DNA from: Ryuthela nishihirai
Lineage: Eukaryota; Arthropoda; Arachnida; Araneae; Heptathelidae
Direction of reading: 5' to 3'
Length of the DNA stretch: 64,000 nt
Assembly (NCBI GenBank): GCA_038380435.1
Contig: JAWZYU010000010.1
Coordinates: 48,270,135-48,334,134 of the forward strand
Shown: positions 54,563 through 64,000 of the stretch, in pieces
How the letters are laid out: every line of letters starts with the position of its first letter
How positions within the stretch are numbered: position 1 is the first letter of the stretch
Notes under the pieces: generated by a model
Databases searched by the model: none
What the model was told of the DNA's origin: nothing
The model's input: the letters and a program-made list of their open reading frames with translations, nothing else
Translations under genes and position numbers: made by a program

Positions 54563-54942
54563 CAACACCTCCTATAACAGAAGGCCAGTGGACTGAATTC
54601 ATAACGTCACTTTAGTAGTCCTACCATATAGACAATTCTTATATTTTTAATCTAATATTATTGCTGGTGGTGCTCATCTTTATACTAATGTTTATCTATA
54701 AATATATTTTATTTAGGAAGAAAATTATGCGTATTTATTATCAAGTATCATAATGCTAATTAATATAAATAATTTTTCTCCGAAATAAAATATATTTATA
54801 GATAAACATTAGTATAAAGATTAACACAGAGATCACCAGTAATAATATTAAAATAAAAAATATAAGAAGTATCTATATGATGGGACTACTTAAGCTGACG
54901 TCATAAATTTGATCTTCTGGCTTTCTGTTACAGGAGGTGTTG
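54563..54942. mobile_element. 380-bp fold-back element
   Basis: Two arms of about 158 bp are inverted copies: CAACACCTCCTATAACAGAA at the left and TTCTGTTACAGGAGGTGTTG at the right, continuing through TTTATCTATAAATATATTTT and its inverse. The central loop of about 60 bp is AT-rich. The flanks GTTGATG (54556-54562) and GTTAATG (54943-54949) are a likely 7-bp duplication with one mismatch. No coding capacity; the superfamily is unknown. Confidence 0.85.
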
Positions 54943-54989
54943 GTTAATGTGTAGCAAGCTTGAAAAGCGGTTCAATGAATTGGGAAGGG

Positions 54990-56390
54990 TGACGAAAACA
55001 TGTCAGCGTTGAATACAGTTATTCGAGCGTGCTTTCTTTTTGCCTTTAAAATGGGAACTAAAGGGGCAGAAGCAGTCCGCTAGATATGTACGGCATTTGG
55101 AGAGAACACAGTGAGCGAACGGACATCCCAAAGTGGTTCGGAAAATTTTCATCAGGCGATGAAACACTTGAAGATGCGCCGCGAGAGGGGAGACATTGAT
55201 GACAATAAAATGAAGGTCAGCATCTAGTTGGATTTACTTCAAACCTGCCAAGAGCTTGCAGAAAGGTTCCATGTGAGTGAGAAAACCATTTGTTTGCATT
55301 TACACCGCCTAGGAAAAGTATAGAAGCTTAACAAATGTGTTCCGCATGAACTGACTTCTGACAACAAACTCCAGCGACTTACGATATGCTTGTTTCTGTT
55401 TTCAAGCCACAAAATGAGTAAGTTTTGGACAGGTTGTTGACATACGATGAAAAATGAATTGTCTATAGGAACACCAAAGGTTCCTTTCATTAATTCTCGT
55501 CCATTGATTCTATACCGCACAAAAAATCCAGACCACAGAAAATCTTGTGTGTCTGGACTACAGCATCGTCCATTATGAGCTTCTTGCCACTGGTCAAACA
55601 ATCACTGCGGACGTCTACTCGGCACAGCTACAACGAGTTGCAGATGCACTGCTCCAAAAAGAGCCTGCACTTGTTCATCGCAAAGGGGTTGTGGTCCTTC
55701 AGGACAATGCTCGACACCGGACACCGCGAGTGACCCGAGACAAGCTCCACAGCCTGGTCGGGAAATTTTACCGCACCCTCCGTATTCCCCAGACATCGCA
55801 TCATCCGACTACCATCTTTTCTTAGCGCTGGGAAATCATATACACAACCGACAATTTCGAAACCGAGTTGGGTTGGGTTGTTTTACCTCTGAGCGGCACT
55901 GTTTTGCACACCATGGGCTAAATGGCCAGGTCACATGGACCCCGAAGGCTCAGAGAAGGTTGGGAGACAGATGGTAGCCTCCCGTCAAGGCCATCCAGCG
56001 TGTTCTTTAGCGTGCACAGGGTATGTCTCTCCCGCACACGGGTCCACGCCCATCGGTGTCCCCTACTGACCGTGGAGAGGACGGGGGAATTTTGCGGAGA
56101 TAAATCTCAACGCTGACCCAGCTGGGACTCGAACCTGGGAACTACAGGTTACGAGCCTGGCGCACTACCGACTAAGCCACCCCCGCCCCAAAAATTATCG
56201 CTGACGCAGCGGGATTCGAACCCGCAAATCTCTACCGTTAAACCACGCATCAGATTCGAAACCGAGAAGCACTGGAAACGGAGTTGGCTGCTTCCTTCGC
56301 TTCTAAAGATCGGCAGTTCTAACGGAATGATATTTACCCACTTGTACCTCGTTGGGAAAAGGTTATAAGTTGTGCTGGTGCTTACTTTCC
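54990..56390 (+). pseudogene. Mariner transposase relic, interrupted by a SINE
   Basis: The conceptual reading, with many frame changes, shows the mariner order. A helix-turn-helix part has QELAERFHVSEKTICLHLHR (about 55250-55310), followed by PHELTSDNKLQRL (about 55340-55380). The part before the second catalytic Asp, IVHYELLATGQTITADVYSA, leads to VVVLQDNARH (about 55690-55720). The end VPRWEKVISCAGAYF (about 56345-56390) lies after the SINE. Stops and frameshifts are spread along it. When active it moved the element by cut and paste at TA sites. Resemblance to the SETMAR/irritans type is an impression from motifs. Confidence 0.82.
55868..56254 (-). mobile_element. Composite SINE insertion: SINE-A plus a second tRNA-like unit
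   Basis: A 12-bp duplication TTCGAAACCGAG flanks the whole insert (55856-55867 and 56255-56266). Inside are a SINE-A with an internal deletion (55868 to about 56190) and, beyond its head, 60 bases that on the minus strand read like a shortened tRNA: GTGGTTTAACGGTAGAG, then GCGGGTTCGAATCCCGC with a perfect T-arm. The anticodon arm seems deleted. Because the duplication encloses both, they inserted together. Confidence 0.88.
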
Positions 56391-56460
56391 TGAATCAGAT
56401 ATCTTTATTCACTTTTTACGTACGGCTTCATTTTACCCTCAAAATAACACAAACGTTTTG

Positions 56461-57056
56461 GTTTGTCTGATAAATTCGAAGGAGTCGGGGGGGGGGGGGG
56501 GAGGAAATTTCGTTACTGAATATTTCGTTATTCTGGCGTTCGTTTATACTGAATTTCATTGCATAAAAAGAGATGCATGTTGGAATCAAGAGTTAAAAAG
56601 ACAGCAAAATCGTTCCTCGTTTATCTGTTGAAACGAAACTGTTGCGTATTCCCACCCTCCCGAGAAGGCAAATCACTGTCAGCGTAAACATCTTCATTTT
56701 CAGACGCTATCAACAAAATTTCAAACTTCGGCAATAAATAGATCATTTGCAAAATTCTTTAAAATTTTAGCATTTTTCACATTTTCCTCCGTTAGAGGGC
56801 TCTATTAAAGCTAATGAGAAATTCGGACAACGCGAATCTTAGTTTTTTCATCACTGCATATCCAAACCAAAAAGAATTTTTCTATTTATCTCCAAGAATT
56901 AAAAGGTTTAATGTCTACTGACGGACGGACACAAACATAGACTCCGTTTTTAGTAATAGAACTAAAAATACAAATTGCGTATTCCTATTTCAAAACTAAA
57001 TCCTACAATTCAATAGAAAAAAAAATTAAAAGTGTTCAGCGAAGACCATTTGAGAT
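56461..57056. other. Unassigned; contains a G15 run
   Basis: AT-rich, no gene. A run of 15 G lies at 56487-56501. Confidence 0.45.
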
Positions 57057-57368
57057 AGGGTGGGTTGTACCTCTGAGTGGTGCTTTTTGGCGCACAATGG
57101 ACAAAATGGCCAGATTACTAGGAGACAGATGATAGCTTCCCGTCAAGGCCATACAGCCTGTTCTTTAACATGCCCAGAGTATGGATCTCTCTCACACAGG
57201 ACCACAGCTTAACGTCTCATCCAGTGGACGGCCGCCTACCCAAGCCCATCGTTGTCATCTACTGACAGAGAGCAGGGTGTTTTGCGGAGATAAATCTCAA
57301 CAGTCGCCCAGATGGGACTCAAACCTGGGAACTGCAGATTACGATCCTTGCGAACTACCGACTGAGCC
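57057..57368 (-). mobile_element. Diverged SINE-A with internal deletion
   Basis: It runs from GTTGTACCTCTGAGTGGTGC to GAACTACCGACTGAGCCAG. The block with GGCTCAGAGAAGGTTGG is deleted. It abuts the next copy head to head. Confidence 0.85.
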
Positions 57369-57757
57369 AGGGGCGTGGGTGGCTCAGTCGGTAGCGCGCC
57401 AGGCTCGTAATCTGCAGTTCCCAGGTTCGGGTCCCAGCTGGGTCAGCGTTGAGACTTATCTCCCTAAAACTCCCCCACCATGCCCACGGTCAGTAGGGGA
57501 CACTAATGGGCTTGGAAAGGCCGATATCCGTCCGATGGGACATTAAGCCATGGTCCATGTGTGGGATAGCCATACCCTGTGCACGTTAAAGAACACGCTG
57601 GATGGCCTTGACGGAAGACTACCATCTGTCTCCCAACAGCTGTTCCAGTGGGTCTCCTCTCCCAACCTTCTCTGAGCCTCCGGAGTCCTTGTGACCTGGC
57701 CATTTAGCCCATGGTGTGCAAAAAAGTGCCGCTCTGAGGTAAAACAACCCAACCCAA
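57369..57757 (+). mobile_element. SINE-A copy, head-to-head with the previous one
   Basis: A complete head (GGGGCGTGGGTGGCTCAGTC), body and AACCCAACCCAA tail are present. With 57057-57368 it forms an inverted pair meeting at the tRNA-like heads. Confidence 0.9.
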
Positions 57758-58029
57758 CAATCGACTGAGCCTCTCCCTACATTCCAGATGTGCAAACAAC
57801 TTGCGTTACAAACAAACTTATGTTTGAAAAGATTCTTGTTTCGTTGGTCCCAACCAGGGAAACCCAAGGTTTATTTAATCATCGCGTCTTCAACACAAGT
57901 CACAAACACTTTTTCCTTCGCATAATTTCTCTATATTATCATCTTGTACTGGGATGTGATCGAGAGTAATAAAAACGGTATCTCATCAGCATTAGTGTTT
58001 AAAAAATTATTAGCATTTGAAACTTTTTC

Positions 58030-58740
58030 CATAAGCATAAAGAGAAAATCAAATTATTCTCATCAAAATCACTAGAAAAAAAACAAACTTCTGACATCAA
58101 CATCACCAGAAAAATGAATCTTTCAGCTTTCAACACCTTAAGAGAAACGAATATTTCGTATAACGTCATTAGAAACACTGACCTTTTTCCCTAAGCATAT
58201 AAAAAAGCAAGTTTTTTTTATCAATGTAAAAGCAAACTTTTTGCAATAACTTCCACCTAAAAATTAAACTTATCGGATCAACATCACTAAAAAAGCTCTT
58301 TGTAATTTCATTGCCGAAAAGCGCACCTCTTCACAACAGTTTCTTCGGGGGATAAAAAGTATTTTGCGTTAGCACTGCAAGAAAAGCAAACTTTTCACCT
58401 CCACATTAAAAGTAATATTTTCGCAACAACTCTGAGGACACTTTTTTCATTCTAGATTAGCACAAGAAGCAAATTTTTCGCATTAACATGGTTAAGAAAA
58501 TTAAACTTTTCTCATTAACATTTGTAGAAAAAATAAACTTTTCGTATCATCACCATCGAAAGCAACTTTTTCTCATAAATATCATCGAAAAAAAACTTTT
58601 CGCATCAATAATATCAGGAAAATATCTAAGAATCAAAAAACAATCTCGCATTATGTTCACTCGAAAGATCACATTCTCATAGAAACAATCAAAAATTCAA
58701 CAAAATCAATCACGCTAGAAAACACAGCAAACTCTTTTCA
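58030..58740. repeat. Old degenerate tandem repeat, about 30-40 bp unit
   Basis: Motifs like GAAAAGCAAACTTTTCGCAT and ATCAACATCACTAG recur along 700 bp with many changes and variable spacing. Subunits such as AAACTTTT(C)GCAT appear at least twelve times. It has no coding value; the short frame at 58488-58682 is repeat-derived. Confidence 0.7.
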
Positions 58741-58984
58741 TCCACCTTACTACAAAAATTGCATCGGTTTCATTGGAAAGACATTTGATCGCAGAAATAT
58801 ATTTAAAATAGTGTGTTAAAAATAATTTTGATTAAAATGGTAATACTTTAAGAATGTTGAACCCTTCTTATCTATTTTTTTCTTTTATTCTATTCCTCCA
58901 TCATCCTCGATGATGACAATAATTTTCGTATTTATTCCATGCATAATTAGGGATTTCTCTGATATAGCTCCTCTGATACTTGAA

Positions 58985-59340
58985 GCACGAGATTTCTTCG
59001 CCTAATAATCTAAGCTTCTGACTTCTTTCTCTGTCTCGTTAATAATTTAAACTTCTGACTTCTTACACCTTCGTCTTAATAATTTAAGCTTCTGACTTCT
59101 TTCTCCCTCGCTAAACAGAAAGGGTTTTGACATCTTCCACCCTTATGTTAATTATTTAAAATTCTGACTTCTTGCTCCCTCTTCTGGTGATCTAAACTTC
59201 GGATTTCTTCCTCCCTTGTCTTAATAATTTAAAATTCTTCCTCCCTTGTTAAGTAAAAATTTCTGACTTCTTCCTCGTGTTAATTATTTGAAGTTCTGAC
59301 TTCTTCCACTGGTGATAATTATTTAAAACTTTCACTTCTT
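58985..59340. repeat. Diverged edge of the 37-bp minisatellite
   Basis: Units here (TAATAATTTAAGCTTCTGAC, TTCTTCCTCCCT) share the TTCTGACTTCTTCCTCCCT core with the main array but vary in length and sequence. This is the usual look of an array edge that escaped homogenisation. Confidence 0.75.
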
Positions 59341-61265
59341 CCTCCCTATCCTTGGTTATTTAGTCTTCTGAATTCTTCCTCCCTATCCTTGTTGATCTAA
59401 TCTCTGATTTATTCCTCCCTATCCTTGGTGATCTAATCTTCTGATTTATTCCTCCCTTCCTTGCTGATCTAATCTTCTGAATTCTTCCTCCTTATCCTTG
59501 CTGATCTAATCTTCTGAATTCTTCCTCCCCTATCCTTGGTGATCTAATCTTCAGATTTATTCCTCCCTATCCTTGGTGATCTAATCTTCTGACATCTTCC
59601 TCCTTATCCTTGATGATCTAATCTTCTGAATTCTTCCTCCCTATCCTTGGTGATCTAATCTTCTGATTTATTCATCCCTATCCTTGGTAATCTAATCTTT
59701 TGACATCTTCCTCCTTATCCTTGCTGATCTAATCTTCTGAATTCTTCCTCCCTATCCTTGGTGATCTAATCTTATGATTTATTCCTCCCTATCCTTGGTG
59801 ATCTAATATTCTGATTTATTCTTCCCTATCCTTGCTGATCTAATCTTCTGAATTCTTCCTCCCTATCCTTGGTGATCTAATCTTCTGAATTCTTCCACCC
59901 TATCCTTGGTGAGCTAATCTTCCGAATTCTTCCTCCCTATCCTTGGTGATCTAATCTTCTGACATCTTCCTCCTTATCCTTGCTGATCTAATCTTCTGAA
60001 TTCTTCCTCCCTATCCTTGGTGATCTAATCTTCTGATTTATTCCTCCCTATCCTTGGTGATCTAATCTTCTGACATCTTCCTCCTCATCCTTGCTGATCT
60101 AATCTTCTGAATTCTTCCTCCCTATCCTTGGTGATCTAATCTTCTGATTTATTCATCCCTATCCTTGGTGATCTAATCTTTTGACATCTTCCTCCTTATC
60201 CTTGCTGATCTAATCTTCTGAATTCTTCCTCCCTATCCTTGGTGATCTAATCTTCTGAATTCTTCCTCCCTATCCTTGGTGATCTAATCTTATGATTTAT
60301 TCCTCCCTATCCTTGGTGATCTAATCTTCTGAATTCTTCCTCCCTATCCTTGGTGATCTAATCTTCAGATTTATTCCTCCCTATCCTTGGTGATCTAATC
60401 TTCTGACATCTTCCTCCTTATCCTTGATGATCTAATCTTCTGAATTCTTCCTCCCTATCCTTGGTGATCTAATCTTCTGATTTATTCATCCCTATCCTTG
60501 GTAATCTAATCTTTTGACATCTTCCTCCTTATCCTTGCTGATCTAATCTTCTGAATTCTTCCTCCCTATCCTTGGTGATCTAATCTTCTGATATCTTCCT
60601 CCTTATCCTTGCTGATCTAATCTTCTGAATTCTTCCTTCCTATCCTTGGTGATCTAATCTTCTGACATCTTCCTCCTCATCCTTGCTGATCTAATCTTCT
60701 GAATTCTTCCTCCCTATCCTTGATGATCTAATCTTCTGATTTATTCCTCCCTATCCTTGATGATCTAATATTCTGACACCTTCCTCCTTATCCTTGCTGA
60801 TCTAATCTTTTGAATTCTTCCTCCCTATCCTTGGTGATCTAATCTTCTGATTTATTCCTCCCTATCCTTGGTGATCTAATCTTCTGACATCTTCCTCCTT
60901 ATCCTTGCTGATCTAATCTTCTGAATTCTTCCTCCCTATCCTTGGTGATCTAGTCTTCTGATTTATTCCTCCCTATCCTTGGTGATCTAATATTCTGACA
61001 TCTTCCTCCTTATCCTTGCTGATCTAATCTTCTGAATTCTTCCTCCCTATCCTTGGTGATCTAATCTTCTGATTTATTCCTCCCTATCCTTGGTGATCTA
61101 ATATTCTGACATCTTCCTCCTTATCCTTGCTGATCTAATTTTCTGAATTCTTCCTCCCTATCCTTGGTGATCTAATCTTATGATTTATTCCTCCCTATCC
61201 TTGGTGATCTAATCCTCTGACTTCTTCCTCCCCCTCCTTAACAATCTAAGCTTCTAACTTCTTCC
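59341..61265. repeat. 37-bp minisatellite with three-variant order
   Basis: About 50 copies of a 37-bp unit built on CCTATCCTTGGTGATCTAAT. Three variants recur: A with TTCTGAATTCTTCCTCC, B with TTCTGATTTATTCCTCC, and C with TTCTGACATCTTCCTCCTTA and CCTTGCTGATC. They often follow one another as A-B-C, so a 111-bp higher-order unit is present, though irregularly. The last two units (from about 61210) diverge again. Confidence 0.95.
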
Positions 61266-61324
61266 TCAGTTCAGCTGATCTATTGTACGAGTTGAAAGAC
61301 GGGCAGGTATAGGTTGAATTTTTG

Positions 61325-61703
61325 GGCTATTTTACCTTTTAGCAGCACTTTTTTGTACACAATGGGCTAAAAGGCCAGGTCACAAAAACCCCGAGAGCTC
61401 ATAGAAGGTTGAGGGAACCCAATGAACAGCTCATGACTAATCTTCTGTTAGGAGACAGATAGTAGCTTCCCATCAAGGCCATCCAGTATGTTCTTTAACG
61501 TGCATAGAGTATGGCTCTCACATACACAGGGCCACAGCTTAACATCCCCTCCGACGAACTTTCCAAGCCCATCGCAGTCCCCTAGTGACCGAGGGCAAGA
61601 CGGAGAATTTTGCGGAGATAAATCTCAACGCTGGCCCTGCTGGGATTAAAATACGGGAATTACAGATTATGAGAGCGCTACCGACTGAGCCACCCCGCCC
61701 CAT
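61325..61703 (-). mobile_element. Diverged SINE-A copy
   Basis: It runs from GGGCTATTTTACCTTTTAGC to GCGCTACCGACTGAGCCACC. It is close to full length with many substitutions and a shortened anticodon region (GATTATGAGAGCGC). Confidence 0.85.
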
Positions 61704-61959
61704 GTTGAATAGTTTATCACCCTCTTGCATCATTATAATTTCATCCCAGAGCCATGGTATACTTCAGTAGCTTTTCTCTCCACTTAGCTGCGGCTTCTTC
61801 TATTCTGGAGCAATTATATTTATTATCACAATTATTACTATGCGATCAAGAGGGATGATAATGGCACCTTTATTGGTCTCGTATGTATTTATTACTGTTA
61901 TGCTAATCCTATCTTGTCTTCTTATCTCAGCTGAGGCTATCAATACGCTTTTAAAGACA

Positions 61960-62600
61960 ACCAACTCTATCATCATCGTCATAACCTCCGCAGCTCTATC
62001 ATCGTAGTCGTCTTTGTCATCATCCATGATGACTACGGCATCTGAAACATCGTCATTATCATTCTGCATGATCAAAATAGCTCTAGTGTCATCATCGTCA
62101 TTCTCCATGATGACCATCACATCTCTCTCATCATATTCGTCTTCATTCATGGTGACTACCCAGGGCCGGGTCTACCCTTCGAGGCCCTAAGCTACGGATA
62201 AATTAACAGGCCCTAAACTACAGCATATTTAAGAGGTCTTAGTAAACGATAAGTTTTAGAGCTAAAAATTCTCAAGTTGAAATATACATTTATTATTCTA
62301 ATTGTAAAGATGATTAAAAACAAGTATGAAACTGATGGTGAAAATGTTACACCAGAATTGGTATACAATGATGACTGTGTAAAGCTAAGATGAACAGTGT
62401 TTGCACAATAGATTAATTTAAATGTAAATCAAAATTTTGCTTATAATAGTAAAATAAGTAATGCATCTCTTTGAGACCCCTTATATCATCTACATCTTCC
62501 ATAGTGATCATCAAAGCCTATCATCATCGTCGTCGTTATCATCAGCATCCATGACGGCTACCACAGCTCTAACATTATTATTGTGACCAACTAACGTAAA
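61960..62600. repeat. CATCATCGTCGTC-rich degenerate repeat, split by an insertion
   Basis: Units of about 50 bp with ATGATGACTAC, ATCATCGTCATT and CTCTAGTGTCATC recur at 61970-62160 and again at 62500-62600. The piece between, starting GGGCCGGGTCTACCC near 62163, is unrelated AT-rich DNA that looks like an insertion. The acidic open frame on the minus strand (61800-62150) is a product of the repeat. Confidence 0.65.
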
Positions 62601-62667
62601 CACTTTCTGGTAAAAAATAAAATCATTACACAACATTTGATATATAATATCTTCTCTTATCAACATT

Positions 62668-63046
62668 GGGGTGGCTCAGTCGGTAGCGCGCCAGGCTCGT
62701 AATCTGCAGTTCCCAGGTTCGAGTCCCAGCTGGGTCAGCGTTGAGACTTACCTCCGCAAAACTCCCCGCCCTGCCCACGGTCAGTAGGGGACACCGATGC
62801 ACTTGGAAAGGTCGCCGTCCGTCGGATGGGACGTTAAGCCGTGGCCCCGTGTGCGGGAGAGCCATAACCTGTGCACGTTAAAGGACACAGTGGATGGCCT
62901 TGACGGGGTGGATACCATCCGTCTCCTAACAGCTGTTCCAGTGGGTCCCCTCCCCCAACCTTCTCTAAGCCTTCGGGGTCCTTGTGACCTGGCCATTTAG
63001 CCCATTGTGTGCAAAAATGTGCCGCTCAGAGCTAAACAATCCAACC
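62668..63046 (+). mobile_element. Full-length SINE-A copy with TSD
   Basis: Flanks CTCTTATCAACATT (62654-62667) and CTCTTTTCAACATT (63047-63060) differ at one base in 14. The head is intact (GTGGCTCAGTCGGTAGCGCG, GGTTCGAGTCCC). The tail is short (AACAATCCAACC). Confidence 0.94.
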
Positions 63047-63060
63047 CTCTTTTCAACATT

Positions 63061-64000
63061 CTCACTTCGCTACTGAATGAACCTAAATGCTGGCGAAAAG
63101 TCTTCAATCCGCAGTCAAACTAAAAGATCCGAAGACTATTTTCCTGTCGATAACAGGTTACGTGTTCTTTCACGATAAAAAAAAGAACGAAATTCCAAGA
63201 AGTAAAACTTACGAAAGGAATAGGTGATGTGTCAAGACTTCCAGTAAAATGTTACAGAAATCAAGCGGTTTTCAAAGTGACAAACTATCCAGTTTCGCAG
63301 GGGACTCTTTCGGTAACGACATTCCCCAATGATCTTCGCCGGACTGACCTCGCCTGTTGCGTAACCGTCCAGAAGTGAACCCATAAATAAAGAAGAGTGT
63401 AACAATACATCTGTCGGCGATAGAAGGAATCTCTCTCGTCGACGGCATTAGCTCTCGCCTCCTCGACGCAACAACAAGAGAAGATGGTCTGAAACGACGT
63501 TACGGGTTTTTGTGATCACCTTCGCTTCTTCGACTGGCTGCTGAATGTCTCCTATTTATAGAGCAAGCTATTGAGTCGAAGCAGGTTATACTGAAGGTTT
63601 CATACGGCGACGTTTTAGCCAGGTAAAATGCCATTGGAAGGACAAAAAAAAAATCTTCTCGGCATAGAATGCGAAATTTTCCTCTCTCTTCCTGTTTGCT
63701 GCTTTCTCGATGTTAGTCGAGGAGAGTCTTACTATTTTCATAGTGGCTGTGGAATAGAGAAGAGTTTCGGAAGAAGATTCTCCTCGTAGCGTTTGCAATC
63801 ATGACGTTTGTTCCCCCCAAGGATAGGGTGTGCTGAATGAGAAAATATCAGTTTTTGCTTCTCCGTCGTTGCAGCCCTTGTGCATAGCGCAAACTGTATT
63901 GACACAAGCCGGGGAGCTAGAAGCGGTGATATTACTCATTTCAGCAGCAGTAGTAGTGCGTGTTATTTGTATGTACTTATGAATGGATATGTTTATTTAA
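63061..64000. other. Unassigned; possible LTR-like signal
   Basis: No gene was recognised. ACCCATAAATAAAGAAGAGT near 63380 contains an AATAAA signal in a balanced-composition stretch, as in some LTRs, but no partner is visible. The window ends here. Confidence 0.35.

Larger units (their letters stand above)
54434..56460 (+). mobile_element. Mariner transposon relic with two later insertions
   Basis: A mariner-type left end, TTAGGTAACCAAATAAGTTC followed by GTGCGGTTTT, starts at 54434. The transposase relic follows from about 54990 to 56390. A fold-back element (54563-54942) sits in the 5' untranslated part and a SINE insertion (55868-56254) sits in the transposase gene. Without these two the spacing fits an element of about 1.3 kb. 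The right terminal repeat was not recognised, so the right boundary is approximate. Confidence 0.75.

Noticed and set aside
61800..62150. Acidic protein-like frame on the minus strand (DDDD, MENDDDDTRAI)
   Set aside because: It is a translation of a degenerate CATCATCGTC repeat.
62160..62500. DNA transposon starting GGGCCGGGTCTACCC
   Set aside because: A matching opposite end and target duplication were not found; recorded only as a likely insertion in the repeat.

Overview
This 64 kb window is eukaryotic nuclear DNA that is almost entirely non-genic. It is AT-rich, full of interspersed repeats, and has no compact or operon-like gene layout. The mixture of CR1/Daphne-like LINEs, tRNA-derived SINEs, hAT, Tc1 and mariner transposons and long minisatellites fits an invertebrate. 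I favour an arthropod, probably a chelicerate such as a spider, but that is a judgement from repeat style, not proof. I see no confident single-copy host gene. The best host-exon candidate is 36448-36656.

Two SINE families dominate. SINE-A (about 380 bp, 22 full, partial or split copies found by eye) has a tRNA-like head with A and B boxes, a conserved body, and an unusual tail of AACCC-type repeats instead of poly(A). Several copies have clear 12-14 bp target-site duplications. SINE-B (about 200 bp, 7 copies) has a different, Ser/Leu-like tRNA head and a T-rich TTATT-type tail. The two families are nested in each other at three places.

Autonomous-type elements are as follows. A Tx1-like ORF1 with a CCHC knuckle (6822-7973) is intact but has no ORF2 behind it. 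A decayed CR1/Daphne-like LINE lies at 27786-32210 (minus). A nearly intact relative lies at 43154-47777 (minus); its ORF1 is open and its ORF2 is broken by a single TAA. There is a deleted hAT copy with transposase C-terminus (18979-20382, perfect TIRs and 8-bp TSD), a Tc1-like transposase relic (about 41090-42130, minus), and a mariner relic (54434 to about 56460, plus) that was later hit by a fold-back element and a SINE.

Non-autonomous DNA elements with readable ends include hAT-type MITEs at 9917-10110, 17020-17974, 20539-21039 and probably 26782-27176, and fold-back elements at 40450-40720 and 54563-54942.

Tandem repeats include a satellite of about 148 bp with a poly-G tract in each monomer (42421-51390). 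It is organised in an approximately 675-680 bp higher-order unit and split by the large LINE. There is also a 37-bp minisatellite with a three-variant pattern (about 59340-61250), a 32-bp minisatellite (4203-4615), an expanded repeat inside a hAT MITE (17150-17665), and several degenerate arrays. The history that can be read is layered: old Tc1/mariner and LINE relics, then SINE and MITE insertions, then a young satellite amplification. No new gene system was found; the most notable structures are the satellite with its LINE insertion and the composite SINE insertions.
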